Below are positions 1 to 9,161 of a stretch of 64,000 nucleotides of DNA, one piece after another (position 1 is the first letter of the stretch; each line of letters begins with the position of its first letter). Origin of the DNA: Haliea sp. (GTDB lineage Bacteria > Pseudomonadota > Gammaproteobacteria > Pseudomonadales > Halieaceae); assembly GCA_016704305.1 (NCBI GenBank), contig JADJAL010000014.1:62001-126000 (forward strand). The letters are read 5' to 3'. The position numbers and the translations under genes were made by a program. The notes beneath the pieces were generated by a model. It saw only the letters and a program-made list of their open reading frames with translations, searched no databases and had not been told where the DNA came from.

Positions 1-2235
1 GGCGTGGCCATGCTGTACCTCGTCAACCTCGATACCCTCGAGCTTACTACAATCTCAACAGGCTCAGGCACAAAACCAAGCCCCAATGGCTTGTCATCAC
101 CCAGCCTGCTGGATACCAATCGCGACGGCAAGGCCGATTACGCCTATGCCGGGGATATCGACGGCAACCTGTGGAAATTTGACCTGAAAAGTTCCAGTGC
201 CAATGCCTGGAAAGTAGCCTATGACGGCGCCCCCCTGCACCCCAAGACGGGCAAGCAGGCGATTACCCAGGCACCCCAGATTGCCCTCCACCCGCGATAC
301 GGCTACATGATCTACTTTGCCACTGGCCGGTTGTATACCACCGGCGACCTGACTGACACTTCCATCCAGTCCCTTTACGGCATCTGGGACTCGGGCAAAA
401 CACCACCTGCCAATCAGTCCCTCCTTAAGCAAACCTGGGACGGGCCCAAAACCTACGACTATCGGGACAAGGATAACAATGCCGCCAATCAAACCATTGC
501 AATCTACAATCCTGACGCCGGCAACGCCAACTGGGATACCCACCACGGCTGGAAAGTCGATTTTCCCGCAGGCGGATACCGCGTGCTGCAACCGGTGCAG
601 GTGCGGGCGAACCGCGTGAAGGCCACCGTCTACAAGCCCACCGTCGGCCAGCAGGGGGAAAACTGGCTGGTGGAGGCCGTGCTCACCGATGGCGGCCCAA
701 ACCCGCCGGCCGCACCCATCTACGACCTCAATGTAGACCGGCAGTTGAAAGAGGATGACCTGTACACCATGGAAGGCGATGCTGATGCTAAGGTGCCTAT
801 GATGTGGCGACAGGTCGATGGCATCATGTCGCAGGTCACCATTGGGGCTATCGCCAGCGGCATCGACACGCTGTTTATCAATTACCTGCAACCGTCAGTT
901 CCCAGTGAGCCCTGTACAGAAAACTGCCCGGCTGGCTTTTTTAACGGGCACATCGATGTACAGACCTACCTGAGTGCGGGGGAAAATGCCACGCCACGAG
1001 GCAGCAGGTACACCGGACACGCTCACGTCTACGACAAGTTAATGTCCCGGGTGTATGTCGATTTTTTCGACATCACCACTGCGAATCCCACCAACGCGAA
1101 CTTGCAAAACCACGTCGAAATTGATTCCACGGGCGCCCCCTTCCTGCCCGCCAGCGGTATTGGCGACGATGAGGAATTCATCGTCCTGGTCGCCAATGCG
1201 GATTTCTCGCCGGGCGGTACCCTGCACATCGGCAACAGGGAATGGAACGTGCTCGACTATCAAATCCGCATTCACAAGGCCCTGAAAGAGTGGGATCCAG
1301 GCCTATCCAGCTACCCCGTAGACGACGGCGAACGCCTGGTATTCACCTGGGGCGAGATCAAGGAGGCGGGTGGCACGATTAAGCTATCGTTCAATGATCG
1401 GGCTATTCTGGACGGCGGCCTGCATCCCACACAATCCCAATGCGTGATAACGAATGCCACTGGCGGAATTCTGGACAACGTAGCACTTCCGATAACGTAT
1501 AACCCTGCTACTAAAATAGGACGCTGGCGCAATGGTGCGCTGACTATCCAGTTAGTCCGTAAGAGTTATTTCACCGGTCCCGGTCCCGCGCTTGCCATGG
1601 TGGATATCCAGAAGCCCCTGGATCTGGCACCCTATGTCATCACCGATAAAGGCGCTGTCCTGACAACCTCGATCGATGACAACAATGACGGCGATACTGA
1701 GGACGATTACGAGCAAATCGGCGGACTCCTCGCGCAAAATGACGCAGAGCACCTGTGGGAATCCACCGTGTTCTGGCACTTCGGCGACCTCTCCAAATTC
1801 ACTTCATTGGGCGCACCGTGTTATTACCCACCCTTTCCCAATAAGGACGATCCAAAATATAAAACCTGGGCAGAGGCAGTCGCGCTGGAGCAGGATAATG
1901 ACCCAATCACCGCAACACTGGCAAAGCGGGGAGATGACCTCACTGCCGAAACGCTTGCGGCTGCAATCGACGCACTCGAGGCAAAAGGTTGCGACGACGC
2001 GCAGGCAGCGTGTAACGGCGAATACAAAATATTTAAGTCCATTCTCGCTTTAAGTGACGACTATTTACAGGCGCCCGACGATGTTGACGATAGCGACGCG
2101 GACAGCGATGCTCCCGTCGTCATTGAAGGCGGCAGTACCGGTGCCGGACTGGAGGGGGACGGGGGCGATGGCGCAATTACCGAAGGAAGTACCTTCAGGA
2201 CAGGGCGCATGAGCTGGACCGACATTGTCAAATAA
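1..2235 (+). CDS. pilY1: PilY1-like type IV pilus tip/assembly protein, C-terminal part (5' end outside window)
   Basis: The frame is open from the first base, so this is the C-terminal ~744 residues of a longer protein. PilY1 is an outer-surface/pilus-tip factor needed for type IV pilus extension and adhesion. The best visible evidence is the calcium-binding loop at about residues 37-45 (D-T-N-R-D-G-K-A-D), followed directly by YAYAGDIDGNLWKFDL, the hallmark of the PilY1 beta-propeller. The remainder is a long extension that I do not recognise, ending in an acidic tail rich in Asp (DDVDDSDADSD). The stop lies 22 bases before the pilin-like gene on the same strand, matching the usual minor pilin/pilY1/pilE arrangement. 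The family assignment is firm; the function of the C-terminal extension is unknown. Confidence 0.85.
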   Translation, partial: GVAMLYLVNLDTLELTTISTGSGTKPSPNGLSSPSLLDTNRDGKADYAYAGDIDGNLWKFDLKSSSANAWKVAYDGAPLHPKTGKQAITQAPQIALHPRYGYMIYFATGRLYTTGDLTDTSIQSLYGIWDSGKTPPANQSLLKQTWDGPKTYDYRDKDNNAANQTIAIYNPDAGNANWDTHHGWKVDFPAGGYRVLQPVQVRANRVKATVYKPTVGQQGENWLVEAVLTDGGPNPPAAPIYDLNVDRQLKEDDLYTMEGDADAKVPMMWRQVDGIMSQVTIGAIASGIDTLFINYLQPSVPSEPCTENCPAGFFNGHIDVQTYLSAGENATPRGSRYTGHAHVYDKLMSRVYVDFFDITTANPTNANLQNHVEIDSTGAPFLPASGIGDDEEFIVLVANADFSPGGTLHIGNREWNVLDYQIRIHKALKEWDPGLSSYPVDDGERLVFTWGEIKEAGGTIKLSFNDRAILDGGLHPTQSQCVITNATGGILDNVALPITYNPATKIGRWRNGALTIQLVRKSYFTGPGPALAMVDIQKPLDLAPYVITDKGAVLTTSIDDNNDGDTEDDYEQIGGLLAQNDAEHLWESTVFWHFGDLSKFTSLGAPCYYPPFPNKDDPKYKTWAEAVALEQDNDPITATLAKRGDDLTAETLAAAIDALEAKGCDDAQAACNGEYKIFKSILALSDDYLQAPDDVDDSDADSDAPVVIEGGSTGAGLEGDGGDGAITEGSTFRTGRMSWTDIVK

Positions 2236-2257
2236 CCCGGGAGACGCGAGCCGACGC

Positions 2258-2754
2258 ATGCCGATACATCGCCTGAAGGCTAACAGCGCCGGCTTTTCGT
2301 TGATCGAGGTGATGATCGTGCTGGTCATCATAGGGGTTCTCATGCTGGTTGCCGTGCCGGGCTATCAGGAGAGCATGAAGAAATCCCGCCGCGCCGATGG
2401 CATGCGGGACCTGATCGAGCTGACTGCGCGGCAGGAGCGCTTTTACGCGCAGAACAGTCAGTACACCGCTGAGATCGCGTTGCCGGGCGGCCTCAACTAT
2501 GGGCGCGCATTCCCAGCGCAGTGCGTTTATCCAGAGGGCGCTGCACCAATGGAGCTGGAGCTGTTCGAGGGCCACTATGATCTCAGCGTGGTGAAATGCC
2601 TGGCAAGGCGGATGGTGACTTCAGTACCTGCTACATCCTGCAAGCCGTGCCCATAGCCACTGGCTTACAAAAGGATGACAAATGCGGCACCCTGAGCGTA
2701 AACAGCAAGGGACAGCGTTCCGCCAGCGGCTCGCTAGGCGACGCGTGCTGGTAG
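2258..2754 (+). CDS. pilE: PilE-like type IV pilin/minor pilin, frameshifted near the 3' end
   Basis: Prepilin signature: a short basic leader, then G-FSLIEVMIVLVIIGVLMLV with the cleavage Gly and Glu5, followed by the amphipathic helix of type IV pilins. I start at ATG 2258; an upstream start at 2225 would add 11 residues inside the preceding gene. The open frame stops at 2656 with a nonsense-looking tail (LARRMVTSVPATSCKPCP). From about 2595 another frame reads GDFSTCYILQAVPIATG, then CGTLSVNSKGQRSASG, and stops at 2754. That is the normal PilE C-terminus with its two cysteines for the disulfide loop. The span is 497 nt, so exactly one indel, near 2590-2605, restores the gene. It follows pilY1 and is probably in the same operon. 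A sequencing error is more likely than a dead gene. Confidence 0.8.
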
Positions 2755-2824
2755 CGACGGTAACGCGCTGTGATTTAATTTCTCGCACAGTTATCGCCCA
2801 GTCTGTGGTCAAGATTTTTCCAAC

Positions 2825-3874
2825 CTACTTCGGCGCCCTGTCAAAATCGTACAGCAGCATCCCATCCGCATTGCCATGCTCCCCGCCTTTTACCCGTAAA
2901 CCGAAAGCCATCTTGCGCCCATCGGGGCTGATTGCGGGATTATTGGCGCCATACCCTGCGTACTCACTGAACCGGGTCAGCCTGGTCGACTTGCCGCTGC
3001 CATCCAGCGCCAGTCGCCAGATATCGATATCGCCAACCGGCACTGCGGTGTAGGTATCCATTTCGCGTTCAATAGCGATGCTGTTGCCGTCCGGAAAGAC
3101 GCTCTCGGCTTCATCGTAAGCCCAATCCCGGGAGTAGTTGATGAGCTCGCCAGATTCAATATTGACGCCCATTGCCTCGCCTCCCTTGTAGGCATAGGCA
3201 GTGAAAAGCAGCTCCTCTTCCTCGGGCGGCCGAAAATCCTGCGTTTCGAGAAACGCCAGGTACATGAAATCCTTGCGCTCCACCAGCTTGCGCTTGTCCG
3301 TGATTGACGCCTCTCCCGCAATCACCTCGATGCGGCCGAGCCATATTTCCGACCGCGCAAAAACAATCTTGTCCGGGTAGTCGGAGCGGGTCCACGCGAT
3401 GCGCATATCGCGCCGTGAGACGGCCGGCCCCTCGAAGCAGGGTTCATTGAGTCGCTGCGCGGGACCGAGCCCATCACGCGGCAGGAACCACAGCTCAGTC
3501 TGCCAGCGCCCGTTCTCCGCAGCGGCATCGGAGGCGCCGGCCGGGCCGCACAGCAACAGATCGCCGCTGTGGAGATAACGCGCGCGGGTGAATCCGTGAT
3601 GCTCGAAATGCCCCGTCAAAGGCCTGCTCTCGCCTGTCGCCAGATCGAGCTCATGGACGTCTCCTACCAGCGCATCCAGATAAACTAGACGGCTGCTGTC
3701 AGCCGACCAGTCTGGACGCACTCCCGTTGCAAGCAATGGCGAAATCCATGCCGGCAAGTCGTCCAGTGGGGTGCCTGCGCGAAAGCCTGTCTCTTCCGCT
3801 GGCTGGCAAGCCACCAGGCCCAGGGAGGACAGCAGCACGCTAATCACGAGCAACTTCCGTCGGGGCGCATTCAT
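2825..3874 (-). CDS. Lipoprotein with TolB/PD40-like beta-propeller repeats
   Basis: 349 residues. The N-terminus is basic, then hydrophobic, and ends in a lipobox (GLVAC, Cys about 23), so it should be a lipid-anchored exported protein. The body has several repeats with the pattern RPDWSADSSRLVYLD, SVFPDGNSIAIER and NPAISPDGRKMAFGL, typical of TolB/PD40 WD-like propellers. No catalytic motif is visible, so the molecular role is unknown; propellers of this type usually bind proteins or ligands. It converges with the pilin gene (70 bp gap) and sits upstream of the DUF3604 lipoprotein on the same strand, separated by 142 bp. Confidence 0.6.
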   Translation of the reverse strand: MNAPRRKLLVISVLLSSLGLVACQPAEETGFRAGTPLDDLPAWISPLLATGVRPDWSADSSRLVYLDALVGDVHELDLATGESRPLTGHFEHHGFTRARYLHSGDLLLCGPAGASDAAAENGRWQTELWFLPRDGLGPAQRLNEPCFEGPAVSRRDMRIAWTRSDYPDKIVFARSEIWLGRIEVIAGEASITDKRKLVERKDFMYLAFLETQDFRPPEEEELLFTAYAYKGGEAMGVNIESGELINYSRDWAYDEAESVFPDGNSIAIEREMDTYTAVPVGDIDIWRLALDGSGKSTRLTRFSEYAGYGANNPAISPDGRKMAFGLRVKGGEHGNADGMLLYDFDRAPK

Positions 3875-4016
3875 CTAAAACTCTCCATAGTCCGCTACCC
3901 TGGCCTCAAACGCCTGCTGCATGTACGCAGGAAAAGTCCGTACCGGGCAATTGCACCCAGAATTCCGCACGCCGCTGTCCACTACGTCCAGCCATATAGC
4001 GGTGTCGCTGTGGGCA

Positions 4017-5993
4017 TCATGGCGTATACCAGATGGGCGATGTCCATGCGCGTTCCTGGATGGTGGCCGGGACGCCCCCCAGCAGGGGCAGTCCGTTTCT
4101 CACCGCGTCGTAGGTGGTCCAGCGCGGGGTGGGAATTTCCAGCACCCTGACGTAGTACAGAGCAGGCAGTCGCGGGTCAAAATCATCATCCGTCCAACTG
4201 CCCATCAACTCGACGCTGCCGATGGTATTGGTGTACGTGGCGGTGCCGGGGTTAACCGTGTTCCCCAGCGGTGGCAGTTTCCCGGTCCTGTCCGCCTCAC
4301 GCTCGCCGGACCAGACCACGTCGATTATTTTTTCCTGCGGGTTACTGGCAACGTCAATCCAGGTTTTGATGAGTTGTATGCGATCCAGATTGGCGCCGTC
4401 CGGATCTTTCAGCGCATGGACGGTGAACGTGGGCGCCTCGCGCAACGCCACCAGTTCACCACCCATGGGTACACCTTCCGCGTAACCCTGTTCAACCATC
4501 GCCACCGGGTCTTGCGCCGTCAGCCCCACGCCGCCGAAGAACCTGGGCGTGATCCGCGTGCCGGAGGTGGCGAAGGTCTCGCGTGCGCGCAGCGCATCCC
4601 AGATTTCGGCGCGGGTGTTTTTGCTGGCCCACACGCCCGTGAGCGAACCGGGGTTGGCATCCCTGCCCATAATCCAGCCGGCGATGTCACTCTCACGTCG
4701 GCGTTCGACGGTGCCATCCGCACCGCCGTGACTGCCGATGTAGTTGCCCTCGAGCACATCGCCGGGCGTCCCGTTATGGCTATCGCTGCCGCCCACGAAC
4801 CCCAGCTTGTAGGGGTTTTGACCGAGTTGCAGGTCGTAGCCAAGCCCCAGCGTAAGTGCCGCGCGCAAAAAGTCCTGCTTCTGGAAAGTGCGCTCACTGT
4901 AATCCTGGATACTGTCCCCGTTTTCGAAATCGGCAAACTCATCCGCAGGCCAGAACGAACGGTGCACTTCTGAATTGCCCTTGACCTGCATCACTTCGAT
5001 CAGCCGTTCAAAATGACTGCGCCGCTCGGCGTACGCGATTGTTATCGGGTTGCCGCTGTTATCCACGGACTCGAACATCAGGCCCTTGCTCGCATTGGAA
5101 TTGTGCGGGATAGCAGTCAGCCTGCGGCCTGCGATTTCCTGCTGCTCCATCCAATCCCACAGTTTCTCCTCATCGCTGCTGTCGATGGACGAAAACGGCA
5201 GTTCCGGCACATTCAAACCGCGAAACAGTATGTTGCGATGCATATTCGCGCCGCCCGGAGCTGCGGACCATTCAAAACCGGCGAGGGTAGAAAACACGCC
5301 CGGCTCGTAGTTCTCGGCCGCCGCCGTCACCGCCAATTCCCACGCACTCCTGGCGGTGGCTTCACCGGCATAAAAAGACGGATGGCCGCCCTTTCCGGAG
5401 CGCGCGGGTGCAACCACGTACTTCAGGAACCAGGCTTCCTGCTGCTCCAGGCCGGCAAGACTTCTCAATTCCTGCAATTGCGGATTGTCATGGCCCTTCG
5501 CGCCTACGACCTGCGTGGAATACATCTCACCCATGTACTCGGCATGGTCGGTCACCGCGGCAAAATCCAGTGGCTTGCCAATGGTGTGCGGCTCGCCATT
5601 GACGGTCATTGTTTCACCCCTGGCAAAACGGTAAGCCATATCCGGCGTCAGGCGCGTGCCGGCGATGTACGCATCCAGTGAATACGAGGTGTGCACGTGG
5701 AGTTCACCGAAATAAGCTACTTTCAGCGGGTTTTCGGGCACCTCGGCTTCGATGGCAGACAGGGATTTTGGCTGTGGGGCACTCTCCGTTCCAATGGCGG
5801 TGTCGACGTGGGCGGCGGTATCGACTTGCACGGGGGTGTCGCCCTGCCCGGCTGTGGATTCCGGCGCGTCCGCAGTGGGGTTGCGGCCTGAGTCGCAGGC
5901 TGCCAGTGCCAGCACCATACCCAGTAAAATGACTGCACAACGGTGGTTTCGCGTGGCCCAACTTCGAAATACCAAGTCCATAAGCAAGTCCAT
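4017..5993 (-). CDS. DUF3604-family lipoprotein with PHP-like metal-binding motifs
   Basis: 658 residues. An N-terminal signal with lipobox (LALAAC) predicts an exported lipoprotein; Met at 5981 is an alternative start four codons later. The DUF3604 family is recognisable from AYFGELHVHTSYSLDAY, then PLDFAAVTDHAEYMGEM, IPHNSNASKG and GFVGGSDSHNGTPG. These His/Asp clusters resemble the metal-binding residues of PHP-type phosphoesterases, so a hydrolase role is plausible but unproven. The family is common in marine gammaproteobacteria. It is flanked by another lipoprotein gene and diverges from the L,D-transpeptidase at 6214. Family call is firm; substrate unknown. Confidence 0.8.
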   Translation of the reverse strand: MDLLMDLVFRSWATRNHRCAVILLGMVLALAACDSGRNPTADAPESTAGQGDTPVQVDTAAHVDTAIGTESAPQPKSLSAIEAEVPENPLKVAYFGELHVHTSYSLDAYIAGTRLTPDMAYRFARGETMTVNGEPHTIGKPLDFAAVTDHAEYMGEMYSTQVVGAKGHDNPQLQELRSLAGLEQQEAWFLKYVVAPARSGKGGHPSFYAGEATARSAWELAVTAAAENYEPGVFSTLAGFEWSAAPGGANMHRNILFRGLNVPELPFSSIDSSDEEKLWDWMEQQEIAGRRLTAIPHNSNASKGLMFESVDNSGNPITIAYAERRSHFERLIEVMQVKGNSEVHRSFWPADEFADFENGDSIQDYSERTFQKQDFLRAALTLGLGYDLQLGQNPYKLGFVGGSDSHNGTPGDVLEGNYIGSHGGADGTVERRRESDIAGWIMGRDANPGSLTGVWASKNTRAEIWDALRARETFATSGTRITPRFFGGVGLTAQDPVAMVEQGYAEGVPMGGELVALREAPTFTVHALKDPDGANLDRIQLIKTWIDVASNPQEKIIDVVWSGEREADRTGKLPPLGNTVNPGTATYTNTIGSVELMGSWTDDDFDPRLPALYYVRVLEIPTPRWTTYDAVRNGLPLLGGVPATIQERAWTSPIWYTP

Positions 5994-6213
5994 AACTACG
6001 TTTTAAAGAAGTATGCTGCATCACAGTTTTCCGCGCACCAATTTGAGGACCAGGATAGCTCCCGGCTACCCAACTCTTCATATCTAGTCAAGGATTCTTC
6101 GTTATCTCATTGAATTTAATAAATATTAGGTATTTTAGCTTGCATCGATCTCATATTTTGGTACAGTCACTGGAAAATAACTGTTCGCCCAATCCCCAAC
6201 TACGGTTCTGCTC

Positions 6214-6915
6214 ATGCGATTACTGCCCGCGCTGGCTTTCAGCCTGCTCGCAAGTACCCAGGTCATTGCCGACGATGCGGCCCTGATTCGTCACCTGGCC
6301 CCCGATATCAATCCCGTTGCTGTTTCCGAAGCCGTTTCCGCGATGAAGTGCGCGCAGAAGAACGGTGTTGGCGAATCGGCCAGCCGGCTCGCGATTATCG
6401 ATTACACCATTCCATCACGGCAGCAGCGCCTGTGGGTGGTGGATTTGAAGCGGCAAAAATTGTTGTTCGAAGAGTACGTGGCGCATGGCAAGGGCTCCGG
6501 GGAAGACGTTCCCAACGCGTTTTCCAACCGCAATGGCAGCCACCAAACCAGCCTGGGTTTATTCCTGACTGATGAAACCTATGAGGGCGGCAACGGTTAC
6601 TCGCTGCGTCTACAGGGCCTGAGCAGGGGCTTCAATGAGTCAGCCATGGAGCGCCTGATCGTGATGCACGGCGCGCCTTACGTTAATCCGTCCGCGGCCG
6701 CCAAACTGGGTCGCCTCGGCCGTTCGCTGGGTTGCCCGGCGGTACGCACCGAAGTCGCACAACCGATGATTGATACGCTGAAGTACGGCCAGTTCATCTA
6801 CGCTTTTGGGCCTGGCACCGCCAAACTGTCCAGTTGCAGAACCGAGAACCTGTCATTGGCCGGGATTCCGGCGACGCACAGGTACAACAAAGGCTGGGCG
6901 CACCGGCAGGGCTAG
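6214..6915 (+). CDS. Exported murein L,D-transpeptidase (YkuD_2-type catalytic domain)
   Basis: 233 residues with a cleavable signal peptide (MRLLPALAFSLLASTQVIA). Catalytic-domain landmarks are the strand RLWVVDLKRQKLLFEEYVAHG, then VMHGAPYV, then GRSLGCPAV, giving the His and the nucleophilic Cys of this transpeptidase group. Such enzymes cross-link peptidoglycan or attach proteins to it in the periplasm, or hydrolyse such links. The start at 6214 puts the signal peptide in the right place. The 220 bp upstream is AT-rich and probably holds the promoter, divergent from the DUF3604 gene. It is convergent with a second, different L,D-transpeptidase. Confidence 0.8.
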   Translation: MRLLPALAFSLLASTQVIADDAALIRHLAPDINPVAVSEAVSAMKCAQKNGVGESASRLAIIDYTIPSRQQRLWVVDLKRQKLLFEEYVAHGKGSGEDVPNAFSNRNGSHQTSLGLFLTDETYEGGNGYSLRLQGLSRGFNESAMERLIVMHGAPYVNPSAAAKLGRLGRSLGCPAVRTEVAQPMIDTLKYGQFIYAFGPGTAKLSSCRTENLSLAGIPATHRYNKGWAHRQG

Positions 6916-7760
6916 CATCGCCCGCAACGCGGTATACGCTGCGGCGAAAGTGGTAAAGTCCTGTTGGTTAACGGGGCGGCTTTTTTATCCGTCGCCATCC
7001 GCAGCGCCGGGGTGAGAGCGGCGCGAGGCCGGCGGCGCCCCGGGGGGGGGTTGCCAGGATAGGCGCATCCGTCACCATCATCGTGGTGCCCGAATCCACC
7101 AGTGGCAGCAACAATTGCTGGAAATCCTGTGGCATGGTCCGGCTCCCAGCGAAACTGCTGGTCCGCAAGCAGGCGTGCATGGTCGGCCAGGTCGCCTTTA
7201 TCCGTGAGCGGCGAGAGGAAGGCGGGATGATCGACCCGGTCCGGCTGTGTCCTCTGGTCGGCAATCACTACCGTCATGCCCAGTGGCGCGACCTCAAATA
7301 GCAGGCGTGCATACTCCGAGGGCAGGTGAACGCAGCCGTGCGACTCCGGATAACCCGGCACGCCACCGGCGTGCAATGCGACGCCGTCGTTGGTGAAGCG
7401 CTCGGTATAGGGCATGGGCGCATTGTTGTAGAGGCTGGAATGATGATTGACGTCCTTGAGCTTGGTGGTGAAAACGCCCGTTGGTGTTTCATGGCCGGGC
7501 TTGCCGGTACTGACGCTGGCAACGCCGATCAGTATGCCGTTACGGTAGGTGTAGGCACGCTGTTCATCCAGGCTGACCAGCACTGCTATCGGCCCGCTGG
7601 GTGCGACTTCCGGCGCCCAGGTGAATTCACCGTTTCCCAGCTCATCCGCTGGCGTCGTGAAGGGCGCGGGCGCGCTGGCGCCCCAGAACGGCATCGCCGC
7701 AGCAACCGCCAGTGACAAACAGCACAACGCAATGATCAGTGTTGGACGACCAATAGTCAT
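6912..7760 (-). CDS. L,D-transpeptidase (YkuD family), C-terminus probably frameshifted
   Basis: Signal/anchor at residues 8-25, then a YkuD catalytic domain: VLVSLDEQRAYTYRNG, STGKPGHETPTGVFTT, GVALHAGGVPGYPESHGCVHLP with catalytic Cys about 143 and preceding His. A periplasmic peptidoglycan cross-linker or hydrolase is expected. After about residue 205 the reading becomes unconvincing (GFGHHDDGDGCAYPG and a basic tail). An overlapping frame instead gives DFQQLLLPLVDSG then TTMMVTDAPILATPP, which resembles the usual end of this family, and a run of nine G at 7042-7050 could hide a further indel. The true end may be 6968 or 6985. It shares the strand with alaA, whose stop overlaps this start region by 4 bp. 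Confidence 0.75.
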   Translation of the reverse strand: MTIGRPTLIIALCCLSLAVAAAMPFWGASAPAPFTTPADELGNGEFTWAPEVAPSGPIAVLVSLDEQRAYTYRNGILIGVASVSTGKPGHETPTGVFTTKLKDVNHHSSLYNNAPMPYTERFTNDGVALHAGGVPGYPESHGCVHLPSEYARLLFEVAPLGMTVVIADQRTQPDRVDHPAFLSPLTDKGDLADHARLLADQQFRWEPDHATGFPAIVAATGGFGHHDDGDGCAYPGNPPPGRRRPRAALTPALRMATDKKAAPLTNRTLPLSPQRIPRCGRC

Positions 7761-8992
7761 CGCGTGGGGACTCCTGCCATCGAACGCAACCGCTCCAGGA
7801 AACGGCTGAACCTGGCGATGGCTTCGATCAGTTGGTCGCGGTCGGGCAGAAAAACGATCCGAAAGTGCTGCTTGTCGACCCAGTTGAAGGCCGTGCCCTG
7901 CACGAGCAGCATATGCTCCTCCTTCAGCAGCTGCAGCACCATCTCCTGGTCGTCCTCTATCGGGTACATATCCGGATCAAGCTTCGGGAACAGGTACATC
8001 GCCGCTTTCGGTTTCACGCAGCTCACGCCGGGAATCGCGGTGATCAGTTCGTAGGCGAGGTCGCGCTGCTCCTTCAGCCTGCCGCCGGGCAGGATCAGGT
8101 CGTTGATGCTCTGGTATCCGCCGAGCGCGGTCTGCACCGCAAGCATCGCCGGCACATTGGCGCACAGGCGCATGGAGGCGAGCATTTCCAGCCCCTCGAT
8201 GTAGCTTTTGGCGCGCTCCCTGGCGCCGCTGAGCATCATCCAGCCGGAACGGAAACCGGACATGCGATAGGTTTTGGACAGGCCGTTGAAGGTGACACAC
8301 AGTACGTCGCGGGCCAGCCTGGCCAGTGGCGTATGCTGCGCGCCGTCGTAGAGAATGCGGTCGTATATTTCATCGGCAAATATCGCCAGGTTGTGCTGCC
8401 GGGCAAGGTCGACAATCTTCACCAGCGTGTCTTCACTGTAAACCGCGCCGGTGGGATTGTTGGGATTGATCACCACAATGCCGCGGGTATTGGGGGTAAT
8501 CTTGCTGCGGATATCGTCCAGGTCCGGCTGCCAGTCATTGGTTTCATCGCAACGGTAATGCACGGGTTTGCCGCCGCTGAGCGAGACGGCCGCGGTCCAC
8601 AGGGGATAATCGGGAGAAGGTATCAGCATTTCATCGCCGCTGTTCAGCAATGCCTGCATGGCCATCACGATCAGCTCGCTGACGCCGTTGCCGAGGATAA
8701 TGTCCTCGACATCGACATCCATGATCCCCTCGACCTGGTAGCGCTGCATGATGGCCTTGCGCGCCGCAAACAGCCCCTTGGAATGGCAATAACCCTGGCC
8801 TTCCCGGATATTGTGGATCACATCGCGAATAATCTCGTCCGGCGCGTCCAGCCCGAAGGCGCCGGGGTTGCCGATATTCAGCTTTATGATCTTGTGGCCC
8901 TCGTCTTCCAGCCGATTGGCGTGGTCCAGCACGGGGCCGCGAATATCATAGAGCACGCCATGCAATTTATGCGACTTGAGTAATTCGGTCAT
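7757..8992 (-). CDS. alaA: Alanine-synthesising PLP aminotransferase (AlaA-like)
   Basis: 411 residues, class I/II aminotransferase fold. The PLP lysine is K240 in FNGLSKTYRMSGFRSGWM. Other fold markers are NPNNPTGAVY (about 177-185) and ADEIYDRILYDG with the cofactor Asp and Tyr. Overall sequence and length match AlaA, which makes alanine from pyruvate using glutamate. It is uninterrupted, in contrast to many neighbours. It ends with a 4-bp overlap with the downstream L,D-transpeptidase gene, suggesting translational coupling; D-alanine-containing peptidoglycan could be the link, but that is inference. It diverges from the metallophosphoesterase gene across about 170 bp. Confidence 0.88.
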   Translation of the reverse strand: MTELLKSHKLHGVLYDIRGPVLDHANRLEDEGHKIIKLNIGNPGAFGLDAPDEIIRDVIHNIREGQGYCHSKGLFAARKAIMQRYQVEGIMDVDVEDIILGNGVSELIVMAMQALLNSGDEMLIPSPDYPLWTAAVSLSGGKPVHYRCDETNDWQPDLDDIRSKITPNTRGIVVINPNNPTGAVYSEDTLVKIVDLARQHNLAIFADEIYDRILYDGAQHTPLARLARDVLCVTFNGLSKTYRMSGFRSGWMMLSGARERAKSYIEGLEMLASMRLCANVPAMLAVQTALGGYQSINDLILPGGRLKEQRDLAYELITAIPGVSCVKPKAAMYLFPKLDPDMYPIEDDQEMVLQLLKEEHMLLVQGTAFNWVDKQHFRIVFLPDRDQLIEAIARFSRFLERLRSMAGVPTR

Positions 8993-9095
8993 TGGTTGAT
9001 GTACGTCCGGTTAGTTGTGCGGGAAGTTTCAATTCACTGCTTACCGGTGTCCAGCTTTTTCTGTGGCGCTTTTTCCGGGACGCAATGGCCAGTAC

Positions 9096-9111
9096 CATGT
9101 CATACGACATG
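9096..9111. promoter_or_regulatory. Inverted repeat in the divergent alaA/phosphoesterase intergenic region
   Basis: CATGTC-ATAC-GACATG is a perfect 6-bp inverted repeat with a 4-bp spacer. It lies 51 bp upstream of the metallophosphoesterase start and about 100 bp from the alaA start. Its position fits an operator for a dimeric regulator, but no regulator gene lies beside it and short repeats like this can arise by chance. Confidence 0.3.
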
Positions 9112-9161
9112 TCACACGGCATATCACAAGGGTTTCACAGCGAGACCGCGAGGAAATGACA

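Noticed and set aside
3921..4973. 350-codon plus-strand frame opposite the DUF3604 gene
   Set aside because: Shadow of the strongly conserved DUF3604 reading on the other strand; many similar antisense frames in this GC-rich window were rejected for the same reason.
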